Assembly: GCA_026710565.1 (NCBI GenBank)
Contig: JAPOQV010000218.1
Location: 1-7,455, forward strand
DNA: 7,455 bases
Direction: 5' to 3'
Source of the DNA: Spirochaetaceae bacterium
GTDB lineage: Bacteria; Spirochaetota; Spirochaetia; SZUA-6; Bin103
The notes beneath the pieces were generated by a model. The model was not told the origin of the DNA and made no database searches. It worked only from the letters and a program-made list of their open reading frames with translations. This document shows, in pieces, positions 1-6,798 of the stretch. The position numbers were made by a program, and so were the translations under genes. Each line of letters starts with the position of its first letter. Position 1 is the first letter of the stretch.

Positions 1-622
1 GCGCTACATGAGCTCCAACGATCCGGACTTCGAGCAGAAGGCGGCCGACATCATCGGGCTGTACCTGAACCCGCCTGCGCACGCAGCGGTGTTCTGCGTG
101 GATGAGAAGACGGCCATTCAGGCGCTCGATCGCAACGATCCGGTGCTGCCGCTGTCGCCGGGACGGGCCGAACGGCATGGGTTCGAGTACTACCGACACG
201 GCACGCTGGCGCTGTTCGCGGCGTTCAACACGAAGACCGGCGAGGTGATCGGCAAGACCGCGGCGCGCCACACCTCGGAGCAGTTCGTGGCGTTTCTGCG
301 CGAGATCGTGGCGCACCAGCCGGCCGGTCGGGAGATCCACGTGATCGCCGACAACCTGTCGGCGCAAAAGACCAAGCGAGTCCAGGAGTTTCTGCGCGAA
401 CATCCGACGGTGAGGATGCATTTCACGCCGACCTACTCATCGTGGCTGAACCAAGTTGAGCTGTGGTTTGCGAAGATCTCGCGGGACGTGATCGCCCGCG
501 GAGTGTTCAGCTCGGTCGCTGACTTGAAGAGCAAACTGATGCGCTACATCCGGGAATACAACAAGATTCCCCGCGTGGTGAAGTGGCATTACGTTGATCC
601 TTCACGACACATTGGTACATGA
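1..622 (+). mobile_element. IS630-type insertion sequence, right-hand portion
   Basis: The mobile element is inferred from the transposase gene alone. The left end is outside the window. The right terminal inverted repeat and the expected TA target duplication cannot be assigned without the left end for comparison. In IS630 elements the right end usually lies within a few tens of bases of the transposase stop, so the true boundary is probably somewhere in 623-700. The coordinate given is only the supported minimum. Confidence 0.6.
2..622 (+). CDS. IS630-family transposase, C-terminal part (5' end cut by window)
   Basis: This is the catalytic part of a DDE transposase that moves an IS630-type insertion sequence by cut and paste. 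The frame is open to the left edge (Arg-Tyr before the first ATG at 8), so that ATG is almost certainly internal and the helix-turn-helix DNA-binding N-terminus lies outside the window. Counting from the ATG, the acidic residues are D32 in CVDEKTAIQAL, D115 in HVIADNLSAQKT, and E151 in SSWLNQVELWF. The 35-residue spacing between the last two fits the family. RHGFEYYRHGT and PTYSSWLNQVE are further family signatures. The C-terminus (KWHYVDPSRHIGT) is the normal tail, so the 3' end looks intact. No disruption is visible in the part present. It points towards the aminotransferase gene that follows and has no visible functional link with it. Confidence 0.93.
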   Translation, partial: RYMSSNDPDFEQKAADIIGLYLNPPAHAAVFCVDEKTAIQALDRNDPVLPLSPGRAERHGFEYYRHGTLALFAAFNTKTGEVIGKTAARHTSEQFVAFLREIVAHQPAGREIHVIADNLSAQKTKRVQEFLREHPTVRMHFTPTYSSWLNQVELWFAKISRDVIARGVFSSVADLKSKLMRYIREYNKIPRVVKWHYVDPSRHIGT

Positions 623-633
623 AGGCATGTTAC
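615..633. repeat. Imperfect inverted repeat over the transposase stop codon
   Basis: GTACATG (615-621) faces CATGTTAC (626-633) across an AAGG loop. The arms are complementary apart from one extra base in the right arm. It covers the transposase stop codon. It could be a small terminator-like or end-associated hairpin, or chance, since the stem is short and no T-run follows. Confidence 0.3.
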
Positions 634-1006
634 AGCCGACTATCATTGTCTCATCATAACCGTACCATATTCGCGATTCTGCATGAATCACCCAAGACGG
701 GCAGAAGAATGCACCCGCTCCGGTCGGTTCTGATCAGCGGGAAAGCGAAGACTGATATCGATGGTGTCCTAACGATTACCCTCCTCGAGCCGGTCTATTC
801 CGGCACGATAGCAAAGGCCTTCTATGACACCAAGCGATTCGCTTTGTGCTGGCCAGAGGGAGAGTCTGGGGCCGGATGGGCAAGATCTGCGCTGAGCAGG
901 ACCACTCCGGGTTTCCGAGAACGCGATCGGATGTGTATGCCATGTTCGAGATCGAGAACGGCGTGCCTGGGTGTTGGGCTAAGGATGTCTCGGCCATGGC
1001 CACCCG
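623..1006. other. Intergenic stretch between transposase and aminotransferase, no intact gene
   Basis: This 384-base stretch lies between the transposase stop and the aminotransferase stop, which converge on it. Its first ~200 bases are clearly less GC-rich than the rest of the window. Open frames cross it on both strands, but they either run into the antisense of the aminotransferase or carry no coherent protein pattern. A short remnant at 828-989 is listed separately. A small hairpin (GCCGG, six-base loop, CCGGC, 789-804) and a 10-base palindrome GGCCATGGCC (992-1001) are present. Neither has the T-run of an intrinsic terminator. Confidence 0.6.
828..989 (+). pseudogene. Possible remnant of a Gfo/Idh/MocA-type oxidoreductase
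   Basis: The plus-strand frame after the TGA at 825-827 reads a peptide whose core is MGKICAEQDH, then about seven residues, then SDVYAMFEIENGVPG. An acidic residue, a short hydrophobic stretch ending in MF or LF, and F/I-E-N-G-V resemble the strand in the C-terminal domain of Gfo/Idh/MocA sugar oxidoreductases where 'AMFEFENG(V/A)' patterns are common. There is no full domain, no Rossmann fold and no start with a ribosome binding site. The frame then runs into the antisense of the aminotransferase. If real, it is a decayed fragment left beside the insertion sequence. The match is from memory of the family pattern and could be chance. Confidence 0.3.
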
Positions 1007-2311
1007 TTATCGAGGCCCGGAACGAATCCGTTCGATGGCTTCCTGGAGCGTCTCGAGGGCGCGGCAGAAGGCAAAGCGCAGGTAGCGCTCCCCCTCCCGC
1101 CCGGTGGAGTAGAAGTTGTCGCCCGGCACCGTCGCCACGCCGGCGTGCTCGATGAGAAACATCGCTGCCTGCATCGGCGACAACCCTGCGAGCGCCGGCA
1201 CACCGCGGTAGTCGGCGAACAGGTAGTACGCGCCCTCCGGCGGGGTCGCCGAAAAGCCGAGTTCGCGCAGGCCGGCGACCAGCAGGTCCCGCTTCTCGCG
1301 ATAGCCTTCCGCGATACCGGCGAAGAACGACACCGGCTGGCGCAGGAGCGACGCCGCCCCCTTTTGCAGCGGCGTCGGCGCCTGCACGACGAGGTTGTCG
1401 TGGACCGCGCGCAACGCCGGCGTGCGATCCGGCGGCGTGATGACCCAGCCGACACGCCACCCGGTCGCGCGGCCGGTCTTCGAGATCGCGTTCACCACCA
1501 GCGTGCGCTCCGCCATCCCTTCATAGCGCACCAAGGAGCGGTGGCGATGGCCGTCGAACGTAATGTGCTCGTAGATCTCGTCGGTGATCGCGAACCGGTC
1601 GTGTGTCCGGCAGAGCTCCGCGATGAGTTCCAGCTCCTCGGTGTCCAGCACCTTGCCGGTCGGGTTCTGGGGGGTGTTCACGCCCATCGCCTTGACCGAC
1701 GGGTGGGACAGGGCGGCCCGTAGCTCGTCGCGGTCCAGCCGCCACGTACCGGCGCGCCGGTCCTCTCGCAGGGTCACGAAGCGGGGCACGAGTCCGAAGA
1801 TCGCCGCCTGCGACGGATACAGCTCGTGGTACGGCTGCATCACCACCACGCCGTCGCCCGGGCCGAGCAGGGAGCGGAAGGCGGCGGCCATGCCCTCGCT
1901 TGCCCCGAGCACCACCGTGATCTGCTCCTCGGGGTCCGGACGGTAGCCGCGGCACGCCTGCGTGTAGTCGGCGATCGCGTGCCGGAGCTCCGGGAGCCCG
2001 AACGGAAAGGAGTACTGGTTGAGCTCGTCGCGGGAGCCGCGCATCTGCTCGAACAGCTCCTTCACGGGGCGATCGAGCGAGCCGGCGTCCGCGCCCCCAT
2101 GCGCGTGCAGGAGCTCCCGCACGGTCAACGACTCGAGCCGGCGCGCCCCCTCACCCGTTCCGCCGAGCAGCGCCGCGACGCCGCTCCACACCATGTCGTA
2201 GTGAGGCGTTTCATCGGTGAACCCCTGCGCCAGGTTCACCGCGCCATGGGCGTGAGCGAGGCGCGTCATGCGGCGGATGACGGTCTCCCTGAGCTGCGTG
2301 GGCCGCTCCAC
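1007..2311 (-). CDS. PLP-dependent aminotransferase, class I/II (fold type I)
   Basis: A 434-residue cytoplasmic enzyme expected to move an amino group between an amino acid and a 2-oxo acid using pyridoxal phosphate. Family landmarks are NQYSFPFG (98-105), VLGASEGM (134-141), PYHELY (160-165), N216 in NTPQNPTGK (PLP ring contact), D244 and Y247 in ITDEIYEH (D244 pairs with the pyridine nitrogen), K278 in ISKTGRATGWRVGW (Schiff-base lysine), R286 (phosphate) and R412 in RYLRFAFC (substrate carboxylate). All key residues are present, so it should be active. The start is GTG at 2311-2309: an in-frame TAG at 2323-2321 rules out anything further upstream, and only a weak AGG precedes it. Stop is TAA. 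About 40 extra residues lie between GFTDE (30-34) and NQY. It resembles the aspartate, methionine and kynurenine aminotransferase relatives, but the substrate cannot be told. It is divergent from the gene set on the right. Confidence 0.93.
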   Translation of the reverse strand: MERPTQLRETVIRRMTRLAHAHGAVNLAQGFTDETPHYDMVWSGVAALLGGTGEGARRLESLTVRELLHAHGGADAGSLDRPVKELFEQMRGSRDELNQYSFPFGLPELRHAIADYTQACRGYRPDPEEQITVVLGASEGMAAAFRSLLGPGDGVVVMQPYHELYPSQAAIFGLVPRFVTLREDRRAGTWRLDRDELRAALSHPSVKAMGVNTPQNPTGKVLDTEELELIAELCRTHDRFAITDEIYEHITFDGHRHRSLVRYEGMAERTLVVNAISKTGRATGWRVGWVITPPDRTPALRAVHDNLVVQAPTPLQKGAASLLRQPVSFFAGIAEGYREKRDLLVAGLRELGFSATPPEGAYYLFADYRGVPALAGLSPMQAAMFLIEHAGVATVPGDNFYSTGREGERYLRFAFCRALETLQEAIERIRSGPR

Positions 2312-2382
2312 GGCGGCAACCTACCATGCCGGAATCCATGCCCGGTACGAGAGCTTGACGGGATGCGGCCCGTGGGCTCTGA
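2312..2382. promoter_or_regulatory. Divergent intergenic region, presumed promoters for both directions
   Basis: The 71 bases separate the aminotransferase GTG from the first ATG of the plus-strand operon, so both transcripts must start in or near here. On the plus strand TTGACG (2355-2360) is a good -35 match. An 18-base spacer leads to CTGAAT (2379-2384), a poor -10 that keeps only the final AAT. Use of this pair would start RNA near 2390, after the ATG at 2383, and would favour translation from the ATG at 2404. No convincing minus-strand promoter is visible. Confidence 0.35.
2324..2342. repeat. Two CCATGCC direct repeats 12 bases apart
   Basis: CCATGCC occurs at 2324-2330 and again at 2336-2342, close to one helical turn apart, just in front of the aminotransferase start. 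Such spacing is seen in operators that bind a protein on one face of the helix. The copies are only seven bases long, so chance is possible. Confidence 0.25.
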
Positions 2383-3066
2383 ATGGGTGCGCGAACAGCG
2401 GTCATGCACAGCAGTTTTCTCCGGGGATCGGACTTCAGGATCACGCTCCAGCGGGAGGAGGTCCCTCACGACCGCTTCTTCCGCGACCTCAGCGCCACCG
2501 ATCGCGTGGGCGTGTTCGCTCCCGGCGGCCTCGACGGGCTGGGCGCCGGCCTGCTGCTGCTGGCACACACCACCGCGTTCTACGACCGCTATCGGGAGTC
2601 GGGCAGCGAGTTCTTCGCCTATCCCGACTACTTCACGTTCCAACGCCGAACGCCGACCGCTTCGTACTCGATGTTCGACGTGTGGCCCGGGCACAAGGAC
2701 GTGACGGTACCGGAGGACGCGGGCCGGACGCTCGACGCCATCCTGGACCGGGCGATCACCGTGCTTGTGGTTCCCGCCGGGCCACCCGGCTCCGCCGGGT
2801 TCGCACCCGTGCAAGTGGCCAGCGCGCGGCGCACCATCCGGCGGTGCTACGCGTACTCGGTGACCGGATCGGCGGAGCATCCCACGCTGGCGGTCGCCTG
2901 CACCCGCGACGAGCCGGCCGAGTGGGCCCGCACGGTGATCGAGTCGCTGCCGGACGACGGCACCGCCGTCCGCAGTCACTGGCAGCGGGTGGTCGATGGC
3001 GGTTCCATTCCCGAGCAGTCGTTCACGGAGATGCCCATGGAACAGGCGCTCGCCCTGATCCGTTGA
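2383..3066 (+). CDS. Conserved-looking protein of unknown function (227 aa), first gene of the operon
   Basis: I do not recognise this family. The protein has no signal peptide and no clear membrane helix. The most hydrophobic run is 55-62 in a Gly-rich segment, VFAPGGLDGLGAGLLLLAH (44-62). After it come aromatic-rich stretches FYDRYRESGSEFFAYPDYFTFQ (66-87) and MFDVWPGHKDV (97-107), then a beta-rich part ITVLVVPAG (125-133) and an Arg-rich segment SARRTIRRCYAYSV (147-160). The shape suggests a soluble globular alpha/beta protein. An in-frame TGA (2380-2382) directly precedes the ATG at 2383, so translation starts there or at the ATG at 2404 (residue 8). Neither has a good ribosome binding site, and the weak promoter match favours 2404. 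It is followed after 43 bases by the dehydratase-like gene, so the two are probably co-transcribed and may work on the same sugar-derived substrate. Base composition matches the neighbours and supports a real gene. Confidence 0.8.
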   Translation: MGARTAVMHSSFLRGSDFRITLQREEVPHDRFFRDLSATDRVGVFAPGGLDGLGAGLLLLAHTTAFYDRYRESGSEFFAYPDYFTFQRRTPTASYSMFDVWPGHKDVTVPEDAGRTLDAILDRAITVLVVPAGPPGSAGFAPVQVASARRTIRRCYAYSVTGSAEHPTLAVACTRDEPAEWARTVIESLPDDGTAVRSHWQRVVDGGSIPEQSFTEMPMEQALALIR

Positions 3067-3097
3067 TGCCCGGGGAGCACCGTGCGATGCGAACGAG

Positions 3098-3102
3098 AGG
3101 AG
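3098..3102 (+). promoter_or_regulatory. Ribosome binding site of the dehydratase-like gene
   Basis: AGGAG lies seven bases before the ATG at 3110, inside a purine-rich AGAGGAGAG run. It is the strongest ribosome binding site in the window and fixes the start of the gene. Confidence 0.85.
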
Positions 3103-3109
3103 AGCGGCC

Positions 3110-4261
3110 ATGCGTATAGAGCGGATCCGCACGGTGACCGTGGGCAAGGGCGCCGACGTCATGGTGCGCAGCAACTACGTGTTCGTGGTGGTGGAGACCG
3201 ACGCCGGGATGCGCGGCCTGGGCGAGGGGTTCCACAGCCTGGATGAGCCGATCGCGGCGTCGGTGGGCAAGTTCGCCCGGTCGCTGATCGGCGAGGATCC
3301 CACGGCCGTCACCCGCAACTGGCAGCGCATCTACCGCGGCCTGCGCTATCCGCTCGGCACCGCGGAGCTGTCGGCGCTGAGCGCCATCGAGCACGCCCTC
3401 TGGGACATCGCCGGCAAGCGGCTTGGCGCACCGGTGTTCCGCCTGCTGGGCGGGCCGACCCGCGACCGGATCCGGCTGTACTCCGGGCTGAAGGGGGACG
3501 ATCCCGATCCGGCGGTCGCCGCGGCCGCGGTGGTGGCGCGCGGGTTCGGGGCGCTCAAGTTCAGCCCGCAGCCGCCGGACTACGGCGCGATGGGAGAGAC
3601 GGAGGTGATCCGCGGCTCCGTCGCCCGCGTGCGCGCCGTGCGGGATCGGGTCGGGCCGGACGTGGACATCTGCCTGGACTACCACGGCCGCAGCTTCAGC
3701 CCGGTGGAGGCGGTCAAGCTGGCCGGGGAGCTCGCGCCGCTCGGCATCTACTTCCTGGAGGAGCCGGCGCTGTCGGAGAGCCCGCGGTCGCTGCTGGAGG
3801 CCAAGGACAAGACCACGATCCCGATCGCCGCCGGCGAACGGGCGGTGACGCGGTCGAACATGCGCGACCTGATCGAGCTGCGCGCCGTGCACATCATCCA
3901 GCCGGAGCCGACCGCCAACGGCGGCATCCTGGAGACCTTCAAACTGGCCGCCATGGCGGAGGCCGCCCACATCACGGTCGCGCCGCACCAGGCGTGCAGC
4001 CCGGTGTCGCTGCTGGTGAACGCCCACGTCGACGCGGCCATCCCCAACTTCCTGATCCAGGAGTGCAACTGCTTCCCCTACGACGAGGTGGCGCGCAGCA
4101 TCCTTGCGCCGCTGCCGGTGATCCGCGACGGCTTCCTGGAGCTTCCGGATGCGCCCGGCATCGGCATCGAGCTGGACGAGCAGGCGGCAGCCGAGTTCCC
4201 CCCGCGCCCGTACGACCGGCCGATCATCGTCCAGGGAGACGGCTCCATCGGTCTGGAGTGA
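3110..4261 (+). CDS. Enolase-superfamily sugar-acid dehydratase-like enzyme (mandelate racemase/muconate lactonizing family)
   Basis: A complete 383-residue enzyme, the usual family length. Members remove a proton next to a carboxylate with a bound Mg2+ and then dehydrate or racemise a sugar acid in the cytoplasm. Residues 1-115 form the capping domain (GLGEGFHS, then ALSAIEHALWDIAGKRLGAPV); the rest is the barrel. Metal ligands visible are D190 in CLDYHGR, E217 in YFLEEP and E243 in AAGER. H192 two residues after D190, H293 in VAPHQACSP and E318 in IQECN match the pattern of galactonate- and mannonate-type dehydratases. The Lys-x-Lys pair of mandelate racemase is absent (LKFSPQP at 149-155). 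The dyad partner of H293 is E266 in QPEPTANGG, where Asp is usual. Stop is TGA, two bases before the next gene, so it is translationally linked to the lyase-like gene. A dehydratase acting on an aldonate or uronate-derived acid is most likely; the exact substrate is open. Confidence 0.9.
   Translation: MRIERIRTVTVGKGADVMVRSNYVFVVVETDAGMRGLGEGFHSLDEPIAASVGKFARSLIGEDPTAVTRNWQRIYRGLRYPLGTAELSALSAIEHALWDIAGKRLGAPVFRLLGGPTRDRIRLYSGLKGDDPDPAVAAAAVVARGFGALKFSPQPPDYGAMGETEVIRGSVARVRAVRDRVGPDVDICLDYHGRSFSPVEAVKLAGELAPLGIYFLEEPALSESPRSLLEAKDKTTIPIAAGERAVTRSNMRDLIELRAVHIIQPEPTANGGILETFKLAAMAEAAHITVAPHQACSPVSLLVNAHVDAAIPNFLIQECNCFPYDEVARSILAPLPVIRDGFLELPDAPGIGIELDEQAAAEFPPRPYDRPIIVQGDGSIGLE
4255..4258 (+). 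promoter_or_regulatory. Ribosome binding site of the heparinase II/III-like gene
   Basis: GGAG in the last codons of the dehydratase gene sits five bases before the GTG at 4264. It sets this GTG as the start, although the reading frame is open further upstream inside the dehydratase gene. Confidence 0.75.
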
Positions 4262-4263
4262 TC

Positions 4264-6798
4264 GTGGACAAGGCGAGTGCCGCATGGCCGGCTTCCCCGG
4301 TACCCGTGAATCGCAGCGAGGCGGTGATCGAGGTGTTCTGGGACGGGACCTTCTGCGCCGATCGCCGTTGGCCGCCGCCGGGCGGTGCGTATTGGCGCAG
4401 CCACCACGGCCACGGCAACGAGCTCTGCTGGGCGGGTACGGACAGCGTCGAGCTGACCCGCTCGTACGCGCTGTCGGTTCGAGGCTACTCGCGGCTCAGC
4501 CTGGCGGTGCGCCTGGACACCGAGACCCGTCTCGGCATGTATGCGACCGTGGATGGCTGCGAACAGGCGGTGGTGGAGGATCAGCCCGGCCGCAACCGCA
4601 AGCACGAGTACGCGGGGCCGCTGCGGGGCGAGCGGCTGGAACGGGTGCGGATCGTGCTGCGCGGGGCGGGCGGCGGGAGTCACGAGGCGTGGTTCCGCTG
4701 GCTGCTGGTCGGCGGAGACGAACCGGCCTGGGAGGCGCCGGCGGATCCGTTCGCCGGGATGATCGCCGCCGGAGCGCTCACGGTCTGCGAGCCGGGGCTG
4801 GGCCTGCTGTTCGACGCGGCCGACCTCGAACGGATGCGGCAGATCCGCGCGACGGCTGCATACGCCGCTGTGGCGGGCGAGGACGCGTCCCGCGCCGCCG
4901 CCATGTCCGCGCTGAATCCGGCGGCCACCATCCGCCAGCACTGGCTGTATTCTCCGGACCGCTTCGGCCGCGACGCCGGCGAACGGGTGGACATGGCCGA
5001 CGACGGCATGGCGCTCGCCATCGAGGGGCTGCTGACCGGCAGTGTCGACTACCTGCGCAAGGCCGCCCGGTACGCGGTGGCCATGGCACACATGGAGCAT
5101 TGGTCGGAGGGGTTCACCGACCGGTTTCCCGGCTCGGCGTGGCGGCACAACGCCTTCGCTCCGAACGTGGCGACCATCAAGGCGTCGTACCTGCTGGACC
5201 TCGCCTGGCATGCGCTCACGCCTGCGGGGCGGGCACTGATCCGGGCCGCGATCCGGGACAAGGGGCTGCCGTTCATCGAGCCGTACGTGGCGCGGGGCCA
5301 CCGGCTGGTCTCCATGAACCAGGGGGTGCGCTTCATGAAGGGCGCGATCCTGGGCACCCTGGCGACCGCCGGCGACGTGCGCGACGCCGCGACCCGAGCG
5401 GCCGTGGCCGACTATGTCGACCGGCTGTCCGCCGGCATGATGGACCAGACCCGGGCCGACGGCACCTACGTGGAGGGCAACACCTACGGACTCGGCACGC
5501 TGGGATCGACGTTCGCCAGCTACCACGCGGCGGCGCGCTGCCTGGGTGTCCCGACGCGGGAGCTGGTGTTCGAACGGGTCGGCCGCTGCCTGCGGTTCTC
5601 CCGCGATATCGATCAGACCATCACCCCGGTGGCTGCGGCATTCGCCGCGGGGGTGCTGGGTGACCGGAGCTTCCGCGACCAGTGCGTGCCGTCCTCGGCG
5701 CTCGCCGACATCTTCGGGAAGCGCAACTGGGCGGAGTTCGGGGTGTTGGGCCTGGACGCGGTCTGGGCTCCGGCGGAGCGTACCGGGGCGCTGCCGCCGC
5801 CGCGGCCCACCATGTCGGCATACCGGGACGGCGGCTGGGCATTCCTGCGCAACGCCGAGGCCGCGCAACCGGAGGTCAAGCTGGAGAGCGGCCTGTGGGA
5901 CCCGCGCGGCCACACCTGGAAGCGCAAGAACGCCATCGAGCTGAGCGGCTGGGGAGAGCCGCTGCTGCTCCACCGCCATCACGTCGCCTATCTCGACTCG
6001 CGCTACGAGCACACCGCGCGCACCGCCGCCTACAACACGCTGACGCCGGCCTGCCGGAGCCAGGACGAGGGGCGCGCCGGCGCCGGTGCGAGGCTTCTGC
6101 TGGCCGCGGATGCCGGCGTGTTCGCCGCGGCCGAGAGCGAAGCCGCCAGCGCCTGGGCGAGCGGCGTGGAGCAGGCGCTGCGGCGGCTGCTGTTGATCCG
6201 GCCGGGCCTGCTGATCGTCGACGACACGGCCGCCTTCGGCGCGGGGGAGCCGGCGGTGCTGAGCTGGCACAGCCTGGCGCCGTGGCGCGTGGACGGCCGG
6301 AGCTGCTCCGCGCGCAGTGCGTCCGGCGCGTCCGTGCGGGTCACGACGTTCGCGCTGAACCGGCACCAGGGATGCACGCTGAGCGCCGCTCAGGACGCCG
6401 TGCATCGGACGGACGGCGCAGAGCACGTGCCAGCGTACCGTGCCGCGTTCACAACCACGGCCGGCCGGAGCCACCGCCTGCTGTCAGTGGTGCAGACCGC
6501 ACCACCGGGCGCCGACCTGCCGCCGCCGGCGAGCCGGCTGGATACGCCGGAGCTGGCCGTCGAATCGCCAGCAGCCGGCAGCCGCACCCTGCGCGTGGCA
6601 TGCGGCGGCGGCGGGCTGGGCGCCTGGGGTTGTGCGACCGACGGCGCGCTGCTCGCGGCCATCCTCGATGCCGGCGGCGCGGTCGCGGCCGCGGCGGCGC
6701 TGGGCGGCTCCCGGCTGGAGGCGCCGGCAGGCCGCGTGGAAGGATCCGGTTTGCTGACGCTGCCGGCCGCAGAACCGGGAAGCGGGAGAAGCCCGTGA
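4264..6798 (+). CDS. Heparinase II/III-like polysaccharide or oligosaccharide lyase
   Basis: An 844-residue protein starting at GTG 4264. Relatives cleave acidic polysaccharides (heparan, alginate and others) by beta-elimination. Residues 20-155 form a beta-rich module (GYSRLSLAV 74-82, YATVDG 93-98, WFRWLLVGG 143-151). Residues ~177-510 look like the helical toroid: LLFDAADLERMR (181-192), ASYLLDLAWHAL (307-318), SMNQGVRFMKGAILG (350-364), DGTYVEGNTYG (399-409). Residues ~515-840 form the beta-sandwich, with GHTWKRKNAIELSGWGEPLLL (549-569) and AAYNTLT (588-594), matching the H..D.NS and AHNTL signatures of the family. By spacing, the likely active residues are N352/Q353, Y408 and H550. Gln stands where many relatives have His. 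No signal peptide is visible, which points to the cytoplasm. The last ~70 residues are Ala/Gly-rich. It follows the dehydratase by two bases and overlaps the next gene by four. The fold is fairly sure; activity and substrate are inferred. Confidence 0.85.
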   Translation: MDKASAAWPASPVPVNRSEAVIEVFWDGTFCADRRWPPPGGAYWRSHHGHGNELCWAGTDSVELTRSYALSVRGYSRLSLAVRLDTETRLGMYATVDGCEQAVVEDQPGRNRKHEYAGPLRGERLERVRIVLRGAGGGSHEAWFRWLLVGGDEPAWEAPADPFAGMIAAGALTVCEPGLGLLFDAADLERMRQIRATAAYAAVAGEDASRAAAMSALNPAATIRQHWLYSPDRFGRDAGERVDMADDGMALAIEGLLTGSVDYLRKAARYAVAMAHMEHWSEGFTDRFPGSAWRHNAFAPNVATIKASYLLDLAWHALTPAGRALIRAAIRDKGLPFIEPYVARGHRLVSMNQGVRFMKGAILGTLATAGDVRDAATRAAVADYVDRLSAGMMDQTRADGTYVEGNTYGLGTLGSTFASYHAAARCLGVPTRELVFERVGRCLRFSRDIDQTITPVAAAFAAGVLGDRSFRDQCVPSSALADIFGKRNWAEFGVLGLDAVWAPAERTGALPPPRPTMSAYRDGGWAFLRNAEAAQPEVKLESGLWDPRGHTWKRKNAIELSGWGEPLLLHRHHVAYLDSRYEHTARTAAYNTLTPACRSQDEGRAGAGARLLLAADAGVFAAAESEAASAWASGVEQALRRLLLIRPGLLIVDDTAAFGAGEPAVLSWHSLAPWRVDGRSCSARSASGASVRVTTFALNRHQGCTLSAAQDAVHRTDGAEHVPAYRAAFTTTAGRSHRLLSVVQTAPPGADLPPPASRLDTPELAVESPAAGSRTLRVACGGGGLGAWGCATDGALLAAILDAGGAVAAAAALGGSRLEAPAGRVEGSGLLTLPAAEPGSGRSP
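6784..6788 (+). promoter_or_regulatory. Ribosome binding site of the second lyase-like gene
   Basis: GGGAG lies six bases before the GTG at 6795, within the end of the preceding gene. Together with the GTGA stop/start overlap it indicates translational coupling. Confidence 0.75.

Noticed and set aside
992..1001. Palindrome GGCCATGGCC next to the aminotransferase stop, considered as a terminator
   Set aside because: No loop and no T-run. A 10-base palindrome is not rare in DNA this GC-rich.
619..1155. Plus-strand open frame of 178 codons starting at an ATG that overlaps the transposase stop
   Set aside because: No ribosome binding site and no family pattern. The second half is Arg/Pro/Ser-rich antisense of the aminotransferase.
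3066..3119. Seventeen-codon frame (ATG overlapping the TGA of the unknown gene) ending just inside the dehydratase gene
   Set aside because: No ribosome binding site, and it includes the next gene's own Shine-Dalgarno run. It could only matter as a coupling device, for which there is no evidence.
3994..4263. Upstream extension of the lyase-like reading frame into the dehydratase gene
   Set aside because: It would overlap a fully supported gene by 90 codons with low-complexity sequence. The GTG at 4264 has a well-spaced GGAG.
3023..4285. Minus-strand open frame of 420 codons opposite the dehydratase-like gene
   Set aside because: Shadow of a well-supported enzyme gene, with no coherent domain in its translation.
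4078..6474. Minus-strand open frame of 798 codons opposite the lyase-like gene
   Set aside because: Arg/Gly/His/Pro-rich shadow typical of high-GC DNA. The plus strand has recognisable motifs, a ribosome binding site and operon spacing.
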